From CBDCWA01 sp046048295 (GTDB taxonomy: Bacteria; Pseudomonadota; Alphaproteobacteria; Rhizobiales; Hyphomicrobiaceae): a stretch of DNA of 9,084 bases. The stretch is from NCBI GenBank assembly GCA_046048295.1, contig JBJOGJ010000161.1, forward strand, positions 1 to 9,084, read 5' to 3'. The position numbers and the translations under genes were made by a program. Of this stretch, positions 1-6,968 are shown piece after piece; position 1 is the first letter of the stretch; every line of letters starts with the position of its first letter. The notes under the pieces are model-generated. The model did no database searches. It had not been told where the DNA came from and saw only the letters and a program-made list of their open reading frames with translations.

Positions 1-230
1 GCTGCGACCTGATCCTCGAAACGGATATCGCATTGAAGGGCTAATGCCTTACCGCCGATCTTCTCGATTTCTGCAGCTGCAGTGTGAATTGTACCCGGCA
101 ACTTCGGGTTTGGGTCGACGGTCTTGGCAACGATCGCGACGTTTGCACCGTCGCGTGCGGCTCTAAGGCCAATGGCGAGCCCGATCCCCCGGCTTGCACC
201 GGTAATGAAGAGTGTCTTGCCGCTGAGCAT
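1..230 (-). CDS. Short-chain dehydrogenase/reductase, HSDL2-like (partial, N-terminal 76 residues)
   Basis: The gene runs off the left edge, so only the N-terminus is visible; the ATG is at 228-230. The translation opens MLSGKTLFITGASRGIG, the beta1 strand and TGxxxGIG dinucleotide-binding loop of a Rossmann-fold SDR (residues 10-17). It continues with DGANVAIVAKT, PKLPGTIHTAAAEIE, GGKALALQCDIR. The AAKT...HPKLPGTI(Y/H)TAA(E)EIE pattern is typical of the HSDL2 group (hydroxysteroid dehydrogenase-like 2; linked to lipid metabolism), rather than of FabG-type SDRs. The Ser-Tyr-Lys catalytic residues lie outside the window. A GGAG sits 12 nt before the ATG, a weak ribosome binding site. The gene follows the 499-aa unknown gene on the same strand after 79 nt and probably belongs to the acyl-CoA degradation operon. 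The exact substrate is unknown. Confidence 0.88.
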   Translation of the reverse strand, partial: MLSGKTLFITGASRGIGLAIGLRAARDGANVAIVAKTVDPNPKLPGTIHTAAAEIEKIGGKALALQCDIRFEDQVA

Positions 231-309
231 TGCCGAATGCGCTCCATGATCTGACGATGGCGAAGAAGAACTGAATGGCCTTCAGGGTGATGGAGAGCAT
301 GCATACCGA

Positions 310-1809
310 TCAAACACGGTAGGTTGCTCCGCGTCCAATGATCCAAGAGATAACGCGCACTGGCAAGAGCAACAGGCCAAGAATTTGCATCAACAGCGCG
401 ACGATGGCAGCCGGCATACCGGCGATCGGCATGAACAAGAAGACAAAGCACAATAAACGGGCAGTCCTGGCCGCAATATAGCCGGTGCGACCGGCGTACT
501 CTTGTCGCAACTCGGGCGGCCATAGCCGCTTCCACCATTGAAGAAGCGGAGCGAGGCCGATGAGGCCTGCAAACATCGCCAGGAAATACGCGATCTGAAA
601 ATCAGAAGGAATGCCGGGTATGATCCTCATGTCCAGTTCCCGCTGCCGATCGCGATCACGGAACTCGCCGGAAACCGCGGTCGCTGCGATCTGAGCAGTT
701 ATCTCGGCGAGTGCCTCGGTCATGACCCCGTCAAGGCCAAATGAAGGAATGGCCGAAGTGCGTCCGACGGGCGTGGCGGAAAAGGTTATTCGGGCACCTT
801 GTGTCTGCTGGACGGTGAAGCGGAGTATACTTGAGTTGGATGCAGCAACTGCGTTCAGGAAATCCGCAAGCGTAGCTTTCCCTAGTGCTTCGTCGAGCCC
901 CGTCACGGCGGCCCGCTGCCACAACCAATTACGTATACCGGGCTGGCGCGGTGCATTGCTCTGTAGAATCAGGAGGTTGGCGTCGGCATCCCTCGCCGCC
1001 GTCTGGACAGCGGAAAGCGACAACCAATGCTCGGTGGCATCTCCGGCACGGTAATAGAGCCGATCGCCAACTACCCGCCCCACCAGAATTGCCATCTGTC
1101 CCTTGATCTTGGACAGCGCGCCAGCGAGACTATCCGGTGCAATCCTATCCGTGATGGCTCGTCGCGTTACCGGGTCGATGCGTGGGGCGGATGCGAGAAC
1201 ACGTGGCCCTTGCGAATCCAAAGCGAGCACGCGGATGGCTGCCCGCCGCAACGGGCGTTCGAGCTGCCAGATCGCCTCCGCGAACACATCCGGCAGATGG
1301 GTCTCGACCACGAGGTTTTCCCGGACATGCACCCGCGCGGAACTGCCGCCCGACAGACGTGTAACGCGATACGTTCTACCGTTGGTCGCCAGGCGCAGAT
1401 CTGCCCCGTCCGGCAGCTGGCGCAGGGCGGCAGAGTGGCGAACCACGGCGTCCTGGCTCAATACCACGACCAACTTGCCAGGCTCTGCATTCGGAGCAAG
1501 GCTCGGAACAGCGCGGGCAACCTCATCAGGGCTTGCCGCCGTAAAGCGCTCTCCGGCCTTGTTGATGAAAATCCAGGTGCCATGCTGGTCGACATGCGCT
1601 GCCAGGGCTGCACCGCCTTGCGGGACTTCGAACCTGCGTGCCAAGTTCAACGCATCATCCAGCTGACCGGCAGACGATCGCACAGCCTTGCCGCCGGCCC
1701 GCTCCGCACTTTGTAGAATTCGCGAGAAGATGTCGGCCGTCGCACTCCCGGTGGTGAGCGCAATGAGTGCTGCGACAAGAACGGTAAGGAGGGCACGAAC
1801 CGGCGTCAC
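310..1809 (-). CDS. Unknown exported/membrane-anchored protein (499 aa), translationally coupled to the crotonase gene
   Basis: I do not recognise this family. The start is GTG (1807-1809), overlapping the TGA of the upstream crotonase gene by 4 nt, with a purine-rich AAGGGGGAG immediately before it. Residues 1-25 look like a cleavable Sec signal peptide: Arg5, a hydrophobic run LLTVLVAALIAL, then GSATA before Asp26. Residues 26-400 form a soluble and presumably periplasmic region with no motif I can name; it is rich in Ala and Arg and has short beta-like stretches such as GKLVVVLSQDAVV. The C-terminus has hydrophobic segments near 404-425, 450-473 and 474-490, consistent with two or three membrane spans, and a short basic tail. 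Its placement suggests co-expression with the acyl-CoA dehydrogenase and crotonase, but it carries no enzyme signature for that pathway. By hand count, 301-480 is 96/180 G+C, lower than the 60-nt blocks I counted in the enzyme genes. It could be a lineage-specific envelope protein. Confidence 0.8.
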   Translation of the reverse strand: MTPVRALLTVLVAALIALTTGSATADIFSRILQSAERAGGKAVRSSAGQLDDALNLARRFEVPQGGAALAAHVDQHGTWIFINKAGERFTAASPDEVARAVPSLAPNAEPGKLVVVLSQDAVVRHSAALRQLPDGADLRLATNGRTYRVTRLSGGSSARVHVRENLVVETHLPDVFAEAIWQLERPLRRAAIRVLALDSQGPRVLASAPRIDPVTRRAITDRIAPDSLAGALSKIKGQMAILVGRVVGDRLYYRAGDATEHWLSLSAVQTAARDADANLLILQSNAPRQPGIRNWLWQRAAVTGLDEALGKATLADFLNAVAASNSSILRFTVQQTQGARITFSATPVGRTSAIPSFGLDGVMTEALAEITAQIAATAVSGEFRDRDRQRELDMRIIPGIPSDFQIAYFLAMFAGLIGLAPLLQWWKRLWPPELRQEYAGRTGYIAARTARLLCFVFLFMPIAGMPAAIVALLMQILGLLLLPVRVISWIIGRGATYRV

Positions 1810-2567
1810 GTCTCCCCCTTGCGAAAATTGGGCGGCCGCTTCGCTAGAAAAGCCGCAAAGGCTTCACGCGCCTCGGGAGTGGAAAGGCGCGCTTCAAACA
1901 GCTCCGCCTCCCTCGTGACGCGCTTATCAAGTTCGGCGGGATCGCCACGCAACAATTGCCGGGACAGGCGGAGCGCCTCCGGTGGCTTGGAGGCAAGGCG
2001 CATGGCTGCCGCCATTGCGTGAGCTTCGAGTTCTTGTGCAGGAACGATGCGGTTCACAAGTCCTGCTTCGGCGGCATGCGTTGCATCGAAAGTCTCGCCA
2101 AGCACGAGTAGCTCGAAGGCGCGTGCATGCCCCATCAGGCGAGGAGCCAACAGGCTCGAACCCGCCTCGGGCACCAAACCTAGGTCGAGGAAGGGGGTCT
2201 GGAAACGTGCCTCCTGCGAGGCATAGACGAGGTCGCAGTGAAACAGAAGCGTAGTGCCAATACCAACAGCGAGACCATCCACTGCGGCAACGATCGGCTT
2301 CAAGACAAAAGGCAGTTGCCGCACGAAAGTCAGAGCGGCAGCAGCGCCTGCGGGTCCGGAAAGAAAGTCGGAGATATCGTTTCCCGCTGAAAAGCAGCCG
2401 GGCTGGCCGAGAAAAACGTGCACGCCAACCGCTGGATCGGCGTCACCGCCGCTGAGCGCGTCACTTATTTCGGCATACATGGCGCCAGTGAGCGCATTCT
2501 TCTTCTCGGGACGGCAAATACGAATGACCTGAACGCCGTCTGCAATTGTGATCCGGATAGAACTCAC
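1806..2567 (-). CDS. Crotonase-fold enoyl-CoA hydratase/isomerase, ECI2-like active site (253 aa)
   Basis: This is a crotonase-superfamily enzyme acting on acyl-CoA thioesters, presumably in fatty-acid beta-oxidation. The CoA-binding/oxyanion-hole elements are present: FSAGND (59-64) and DGLAVGIGTT (97-106). The two glutamates that define true enoyl-CoA hydratases (rat Glu144 and Glu164) align with Thr106 and Phe126 here. Instead the protein has TPF...LGLVPEAGSS (124-138), with Glu134 at the position used as the acid/base in delta3,delta2-enoyl-CoA isomerases of the ECI2/PECI type (TPFxxLGxxPEGxSS). Isomerase activity on unsaturated acyl-CoAs is therefore more likely than hydration. Length is normal for the family. 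The start is GTG at 2565-2567, with GGGAG six nt upstream (2574-2578). It overlaps the acyl-CoA dehydrogenase stop by 4 nt (GTGA), and its own TGA overlaps the next GTG the same way. Family assignment is firm; the exact reaction is inferred from motif alignment by eye. Confidence 0.93.
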   Translation of the reverse strand: MSSIRITIADGVQVIRICRPEKKNALTGAMYAEISDALSGGDADPAVGVHVFLGQPGCFSAGNDISDFLSGPAGAAAALTFVRQLPFVLKPIVAAVDGLAVGIGTTLLFHCDLVYASQEARFQTPFLDLGLVPEAGSSLLAPRLMGHARAFELLVLGETFDATHAAEAGLVNRIVPAQELEAHAMAAAMRLASKPPEALRLSRQLLRGDPAELDKRVTREAELFEARLSTPEAREAFAAFLAKRPPNFRKGET

Positions 2568-4351
2568 AAGCCACTCCCGTCATCGAGCCACCGACTGCAT
2601 GCCAGAACGCTGTCGCCGCCTTCGACGACTGTTCGAACCAGCGCAGGCACAGTCGGAAGGAGATTACCGGCAAAGAATGTCGCAAGCTGGGCCACATCAC
2701 TGCCGCCCCCCTCCTCTGCGCGATCATGGGCGGCGCGGGCGAGGTAAATCGAACCGGCAGTCAGTGCGAAGGCGCGAAGATAGGGCGTTGCCCCGGCCAG
2801 CGCGGTCGCTCGATCGCTGGCGAGCTTTTGCAGTAGCCAGGCGGTAGCGGCGCGGAGGTTCTCGAGCGCCTCGTCGAGCGCGGGTTCGAGCGACGTGATA
2901 TGCACCTGCTTGGCCTTGGACAGAACGCCAACGACATGCGAGAGTTCGTCGAGGTATGCTCCGACCACGGCGCCGTTTTCCAATGGCAGCTTCCGAACAA
3001 CCAGGTCGATCGCCTGAATGCCGTTGGTGCCCTCATAGATCGGCAAGATGCGGGCATCCCTGAAATGTTGAGCGGCCCCCGTCTCCTCGATGAACCCCAT
3101 GCCGCCGTGTACCTGGATACCGAGGGAGGCGACCTCGCAGCCGATATCCGTGGAGAACGCCTTGGCCACCGGCGTGAGCAGGGCGGCCTTCTGTGCGGCG
3201 GCAACGCGATCCTCGACCTCGGGCAGGTGGTGGGACATATCGGCAGCGGCCGCCGTTGCGAGACATATGGCGCGTGCAGCACCGGTAAGCGCACGCATGG
3301 TAAGCAGCTGGCGACGAATGTCGGGATGGCCGATGATGGGATCCATACCGGTTGCAGTCGAGCTGCCGGGCACGCGCCCCTGGCGACGCTCGCGGGCGTA
3401 TGCGAGCGCACGCTGTGTCGCACGTTCGGCAATGGCGACGCCCTGGACGCCGACGGCGAGGCGGGCCTCGTTCATCATTATGAACATCGTTGCCAGCCCC
3501 CGATGCGGCTCGCCGACGAGGTAGCCGACTGCGCCGCCATTGTCGCCGTAGGTCATCGTGCAGGTCGGGCTGGCATGGATGCCGAGTTTTTGTTCAAGGC
3601 CGGTACAATGAACGTCGTTGCGACTGCCCAGAGTACCATCGGTATTGACCAGATACTTGGGCACGAGAAAGAGCGATATCCCACGCGTGCCTTCCAGCGC
3701 ATCGGGCAACCGTGCAAGGACCATGTGGACGATATTCTCGGTGAGGTCGTGCTCACCGTAGGTGATGAAGATCTTGGTTCCGAAGATCCGGTAGGTGCCA
3801 TCGCCGGCGGGCTCCGCGCGAGTGCGGATGGCACCGAGATCGGAGCCTGCCTGCGGCTCGGTCAGGTTCATCGTGCCGGTCCACTCACCGGCCACCATCC
3901 GGGCGAGATAGACGGATTTCAGAGCTTCTGAGCCTTCTGCATTGAGGGCGTTGATCGCGCCCTGCGTGAGGAGAGGACAGAGGCCGAAGGCAAGGTTGGC
4001 GCCGTTCCACAGTTCCGACACCGCCATGGAGAGAACGCTCGGAAGGCCCTGGCCGCCATATTGCGACGGGCCCGGAAGCGCATTCCAGCCAGCCTCGCGG
4101 AAGGCGTCATAGGCGGCCTGCCATCCGGGCGCAGTGGTGACGTTGCCCCCGTCAAGTCGGGCGCCCGCCCCATCGCCTGGCTCATTGAGCGGCGCGAGGC
4201 GCTCAGCCGCGAAACGGCCGGCCTCGGTCAAGATCGCCTCCACCGTCTCGATGTCCAATCCGTCGAACAGACCGCGGTCGATCAATTCGTGCATGCCGGC
4301 GGCGGACTTGAGTGCCGTCATGATGTCGGATACGGGAGGGGAATAATTCAT
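2564..4351 (-). CDS. Long acyl-CoA dehydrogenase, DmdC/FadE-like 600-aa type (595 aa)
   Basis: FAD-dependent acyl-CoA dehydrogenase catalysing alpha,beta-desaturation of an acyl-CoA, passing electrons to ETF. At 595 aa it belongs to the enlarged group with an N-terminal extension (about 1-35) and an extra C-terminal domain (about 465-590, the AcCoA_dh_C-like region), not the ~380-aa group. Visible landmarks are MNLTEPQAGSDLG (161-173, FAD/substrate region), GIHASPTCTM (257-266), IQVHGGMGFIEETG (412-425) and IYEGTNGIQ (438-446), where Glu440 is the expected catalytic base. The ATG is at 4349-4351, with GAGG about 9 nt upstream; the opening MNYSPPVSDI fits the family's usual N-terminus. It is first in the minus-strand operon and is followed by the crotonase gene with a 4-nt overlap. 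Databases often label this family 3-methylmercaptopropionyl-CoA dehydrogenase; nothing here shows that substrate, and a medium- or long-chain acyl-CoA is equally possible. Confidence 0.95.
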   Translation of the reverse strand: MNYSPPVSDIMTALKSAAGMHELIDRGLFDGLDIETVEAILTEAGRFAAERLAPLNEPGDGAGARLDGGNVTTAPGWQAAYDAFREAGWNALPGPSQYGGQGLPSVLSMAVSELWNGANLAFGLCPLLTQGAINALNAEGSEALKSVYLARMVAGEWTGTMNLTEPQAGSDLGAIRTRAEPAGDGTYRIFGTKIFITYGEHDLTENIVHMVLARLPDALEGTRGISLFLVPKYLVNTDGTLGSRNDVHCTGLEQKLGIHASPTCTMTYGDNGGAVGYLVGEPHRGLATMFIMMNEARLAVGVQGVAIAERATQRALAYARERRQGRVPGSSTATGMDPIIGHPDIRRQLLTMRALTGAARAICLATAAAADMSHHLPEVEDRVAAAQKAALLTPVAKAFSTDIGCEVASLGIQVHGGMGFIEETGAAQHFRDARILPIYEGTNGIQAIDLVVRKLPLENGAVVGAYLDELSHVVGVLSKAKQVHITSLEPALDEALENLRAATAWLLQKLASDRATALAGATPYLRAFALTAGSIYLARAAHDRAEEGGGSDVAQLATFFAGNLLPTVPALVRTVVEGGDSVLACSRWLDDGSGL

Positions 4352-4387
4352 CGTCGGCCTCGTTCGATCGGCTCAAACCTCAGTCCT

Positions 4388-4404
4388 GCACCTAACTTAG
4401 GCGC
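4388..4404. promoter_or_regulatory. Imperfect palindrome in the divergent intergenic region (candidate operator)
   Basis: GCACCTAACTTAGGCGC is a 17-bp near-palindrome around a single central base: CCTAA and TTAGG pair perfectly, then one mismatch, then GC/GC. It lies in the ~100-nt gap between the divergent acyl-CoA dehydrogenase gene (ATG at 4351) and the tsaC gene (ATG at 4455). The position and symmetry would suit a dimeric repressor controlling the degradation operon. I found no convincing -35/-10 pair on either strand here, and a palindrome of this quality can arise by chance, so this is only a candidate. Confidence 0.3.
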
Positions 4405-4454
4405 TCGATCCAGGCGGTAAAAGCCAAACCAGAGCACAGAGGTGTGAAGGGCCT

Positions 4455-5408
4455 ATGGCCATCGTGCCCGTATCCACAGATGCCATAGCAGCGGCAGCCG
4501 CTGCGCTCCGGGCCGGCGCGCTTGTCGCTTTCCCGACGGAGACCGTCTACGGGCTCGGCGCCGACGCATCCAACGGCGAGGCGGTGGCGCGAATCTATGC
4601 GGCGAAGGGCAGGCCGACGTTCAATCCGCTAATCGTGCACGTGGCATCAATCGAGGCAGCAATGCGGATCGGAGCGTTCTCTGCCCTTGCCGAGCGGCTC
4701 GCGGCGGAGTTCTGGCCCGGGCCCCTCACGCTTGTGGTCAAGCTGCGTCCTGATGCCGCTGTCAGCTCGCTGGTCACGGCCGGGCTCGATACCGTCGGCA
4801 TCCGGGTGCCTGACCATCCGGTTGCGCACCGGCTGCTGGCTGCCGCCGACCTCCCGGTCGCGGCGCCTTCGGCCAATCGGTCCGGTCATGTGAGCCCGAC
4901 GACGGCACAACACGTCTACGACGACCTCGGCGAGGTGCCCGCATTTATCATCGATGGTGGGCCGACGGCGCATGGACTGGAGTCGACTGTGCTCGACGCC
5001 ACTTCCGATAGACTCGTCGAACTCAGACCCGGAGCGCTCGAGCGCAACCGAATCGAGGCGGTAATCGGCGTGCCGGTTGAGATCGGCGCCGACGAGGCGC
5101 TGGCGCCGCAGTCGCCGGGAATGCTTGCCAGCCACTATGCCCCGCGCGCCCAACTCAGATTGGATGCGCAGCGACCGGAGCCGGGCGAAGCGCTTCTCGC
5201 ATTCGGGCCGCTCCAATTTTCGGTGGAGGGGCCGGTGCTCAACCTCAGTGAGAGTGGCGACCTGATCGAGGCGGCAGCAGCGTTGTTTGCTGCACTGCGC
5301 AAGCTCGATGCGACAGGGCTCACCCGAATAGCCGTCATGCCAATACCGAACGAGGGGCTTGGCATTGCCATCAACGACCGCCTCCGACGTGCGGCGGCAC
5401 CGCGATAG
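4455..5408 (+). CDS. tsaC: L-threonylcarbamoyladenylate synthase, two-domain Sua5/TsaC2 type (317 aa)
   Basis: The enzyme makes threonylcarbamoyl-AMP from threonine, bicarbonate and ATP, the first step of the universal tRNA t6A37 modification; TsaB/D/E finish the reaction in the cytoplasm. The YrdC-like domain (about 10-205) shows AFPTETVYGLGADA (25-38), KGRPTFNPLIVHV (51-63), WPGPLTLV (87-94), GIRVPDHPVA (115-124) and APSANRSGHVSPTTA (137-151). A linker SPGMLASHYAPRA (220-232) leads to the C-terminal Sua5 domain, which makes this the long Sua5/TsaC2 form and not the ~190-aa E. coli TsaC. The ATG at 4455 has AAGGG seven to eight nt before it and gives a full-length N-terminus. It is divergent from the acyl-CoA dehydrogenase operon and 54 nt upstream of the FAD oxidoreductase gene, so the pair is probably co-transcribed. 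No missing key residue noticed. Confidence 0.96.
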   Translation: MAIVPVSTDAIAAAAAALRAGALVAFPTETVYGLGADASNGEAVARIYAAKGRPTFNPLIVHVASIEAAMRIGAFSALAERLAAEFWPGPLTLVVKLRPDAAVSSLVTAGLDTVGIRVPDHPVAHRLLAAADLPVAAPSANRSGHVSPTTAQHVYDDLGEVPAFIIDGGPTAHGLESTVLDATSDRLVELRPGALERNRIEAVIGVPVEIGADEALAPQSPGMLASHYAPRAQLRLDAQRPEPGEALLAFGPLQFSVEGPVLNLSESGDLIEAAAALFAALRKLDATGLTRIAVMPIPNEGLGIAINDRLRRAAAPR

Positions 5409-5462
5409 CTGTTCGCCAGCTCTGTTGCTAATGTGGACCTGGAATAACCGAAGGAGGCCAGA

Positions 5463-6908
5463 ATGAACGCGCCGCTTCCCCGACCGCCGCTGACGGCCCC
5501 GACACCCGAGTTCATCGCGAAGCTCGCCGAAATCGTTGGCACTGAACACGCGCTGACGGATCCGGACCAGCAGCAGCCGTTCCTCAACGAGATGCGGGAA
5601 GTCTACTTCGGAAAGGCTGCAGTCGTATTGCGGCCAACGACGACGGACCAGGTCTCGCGGATACTGGCACTCTGCAACGAGGAACGGGTCGGGGTCGTGC
5701 CACAGGCAGGCAACACCGGGCTCGTCGGTGGACAAGTGCCCTACGAGGCGGGCGACGAGATCGTCCTCTCGGTGGCGCGGATGAAGGGCGTCAGGGCGAT
5801 CGATGCGCCGGGATACTCGATGACGGTGGAGGCCGGACTGACGCTCGCCGAGTGCCAGGACCTCGCTGACAGGAACGGGCGGATGTTTCCATTGAGCCTG
5901 CCGTCGGAAGGCAGTTGCATGATCGGCGGCAACATCGGCACCAATGCAGGCGGCGTCGGCGTGCTTGCGTTCGGGAATACCCGCCAACTCGTGCTTGGAC
6001 TAGAGGTCGTGCTGGCAGACGGCCGGATCGTGCAAAACCTCAAGTCACTCAAGAAGGACAATACCGGCTACGACCTGCGCGACCTGTTCATCGGCTCGGA
6101 AGGTACGCTCGGCATCGTCACGGCAGCCGTTTTGAAGCTGTTCCCGAAACCCGCTGAAAAGGCGACGGCATTCGTATCGCTGCCGGCCATCGAAAGTGCG
6201 CTTGCACTGTTCACGCGGGCAAAATCCGAGGCCGGCGAGGCTTTGACAGCATTCGAGTTCATCTCGAAGCGCGGCATCGACCTCGTGCGCAAGCACTACC
6301 CGAATGCGCGTGTGCCCATTACCGGGAACGCGCCCTGGTACGTTCTGCTGGAGATTTCCGGTGCGCGGGAGGACGGCACCGCAGGCCGGCAGATGGAATC
6401 GCTGCTCACCAATGCTGCGGAAGCGGCCGAGTTGGACGATGCAGCCATCGCCCAGTCGGTGCAGCAGGCGAAGGATTTCTGGTATCTGCGAGAGATCCTG
6501 CCGGAGGCACAGAAACCGGAAGGTCATGGTGCCAAGCACGACGTCTCCGTCTCGATCGCGCGCATTCCGGAGTTCATCGACCGAGCCAATGTGATCATCG
6601 AGAAGATCTGCCCGGGGGTCCGCCCCTTCCCGTTCGGCCACTTCGGCGATGGCAACATCCACTACAATGTGCTCGCACCAGAAGGCGTCAGCCGACCCGA
6701 CTTCCAGCCATCGGCTGAGAAGATAAACCAAGCGGTGCACGAACTCATCGTCGAGATGGACGGCTCGATCTCCGCCGAGCACGGCATCGGGCGCTCGCGC
6801 CGCGCCGAGCTTGCACGGCTGAAGAGCCCGGTAGAGCTAGACTTGATGCGCCGGATCAAGATGGCGTTCGATCCCAACGGCATCCTCAATCCTGGGAAGA
6901 CCGTTTAA
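5463..6908 (+). CDS. FAD-linked D-2-hydroxyacid dehydrogenase (D2HGDH/GlcD/D-lactate dehydrogenase family, 481 aa)
   Basis: Flavoenzyme of the FAD_binding_4 / FAD-oxidase_C class that oxidises a D-2-hydroxyacid such as D-2-hydroxyglutarate, D-lactate or glycolate. The PCMH-type FAD domain (about 50-230) has RPTTTDQVSRIL (57-68), VVPQAGNTGLVGGQVP (78-93), LPSEGSCMIGGNIGTNAGG (146-164) and LGLEVVLADGRIV (178-190). The C-terminal substrate domain carries GHFGDGNIHYN (392-402) and ISAEHGIG (436-443). By comparison with human D2HGDH, His393, His400 and Glu439 would be the divalent-metal ligands and His440 the catalytic base; all are intact. Arg343 in YLREILPEA fits the substrate-carboxylate region. 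It ends with the family motif FDPNGILNPGK. AAGGAGG (5451-5457) lies five nt before the ATG, so the start is well supported. There are no glcE/glcF genes beside it, so it is not a classical glycolate oxidase subunit; D2HGDH-like activity is my best guess, not proven. It follows tsaC by 54 nt. Confidence 0.94.
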   Translation: MNAPLPRPPLTAPTPEFIAKLAEIVGTEHALTDPDQQQPFLNEMREVYFGKAAVVLRPTTTDQVSRILALCNEERVGVVPQAGNTGLVGGQVPYEAGDEIVLSVARMKGVRAIDAPGYSMTVEAGLTLAECQDLADRNGRMFPLSLPSEGSCMIGGNIGTNAGGVGVLAFGNTRQLVLGLEVVLADGRIVQNLKSLKKDNTGYDLRDLFIGSEGTLGIVTAAVLKLFPKPAEKATAFVSLPAIESALALFTRAKSEAGEALTAFEFISKRGIDLVRKHYPNARVPITGNAPWYVLLEISGAREDGTAGRQMESLLTNAAEAAELDDAAIAQSVQQAKDFWYLREILPEAQKPEGHGAKHDVSVSIARIPEFIDRANVIIEKICPGVRPFPFGHFGDGNIHYNVLAPEGVSRPDFQPSAEKINQAVHELIVEMDGSISAEHGIGRSRRAELARLKSPVELDLMRRIKMAFDPNGILNPGKTV

Positions 6909-6968
6909 GATTTCACAGGCGGGCACGCAGCACACTGGTCTTTATGGGAGCTGGCGCCAAGTCCTTGT

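Noticed and set aside
41..538. 165-codon minus-strand frame across the SDR/unknown-gene boundary
   Set aside because: It overlaps both the SDR N-terminus and the C-terminal membrane segments of the unknown protein in another frame and has no recognisable content.
1027..1716. 229-codon open frame on the plus strand opposite the unknown protein
   Set aside because: Considered because the minus-strand protein is not recognised, but the minus frame has a signal peptide, membrane segments, a ribosome binding site and stop/start coupling, while the plus frame has none of these.
2900..3931. Long 343-codon open frame on the plus strand
   Set aside because: It lies entirely antisense to the acyl-CoA dehydrogenase, whose translation shows conserved motifs throughout. 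The plus-strand product has no recognisable domain; long antisense frames are common in GC-rich genes.
1806..4351. DMSP demethylation pair (DmdC and DmdD)
   Set aside because: The dehydrogenase belongs to the family often labelled DmdC, but the crotonase lacks the hydratase glutamates that DmdD needs, and no other dmd gene is visible.
4647..5987. 446-codon open frame on the minus strand
   Set aside because: It is antisense to tsaC and the start of the FAD oxidoreductase gene and crosses their intergenic gap. The product is Arg/His-rich with no family resemblance.
5463..6908. Glycolate oxidase subunit GlcD
   Set aside because: No glcE or glcF beside it; the neighbour is tsaC. A stand-alone D-2-hydroxyacid dehydrogenase fits better.
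6897..6942. AAGACC ... GGTCTT followed by T residues as a bidirectional terminator
   Set aside because: Six pairs with a 34-nt loop and only a very short T run; too weak to call, although a terminator would be expected between these convergent genes.
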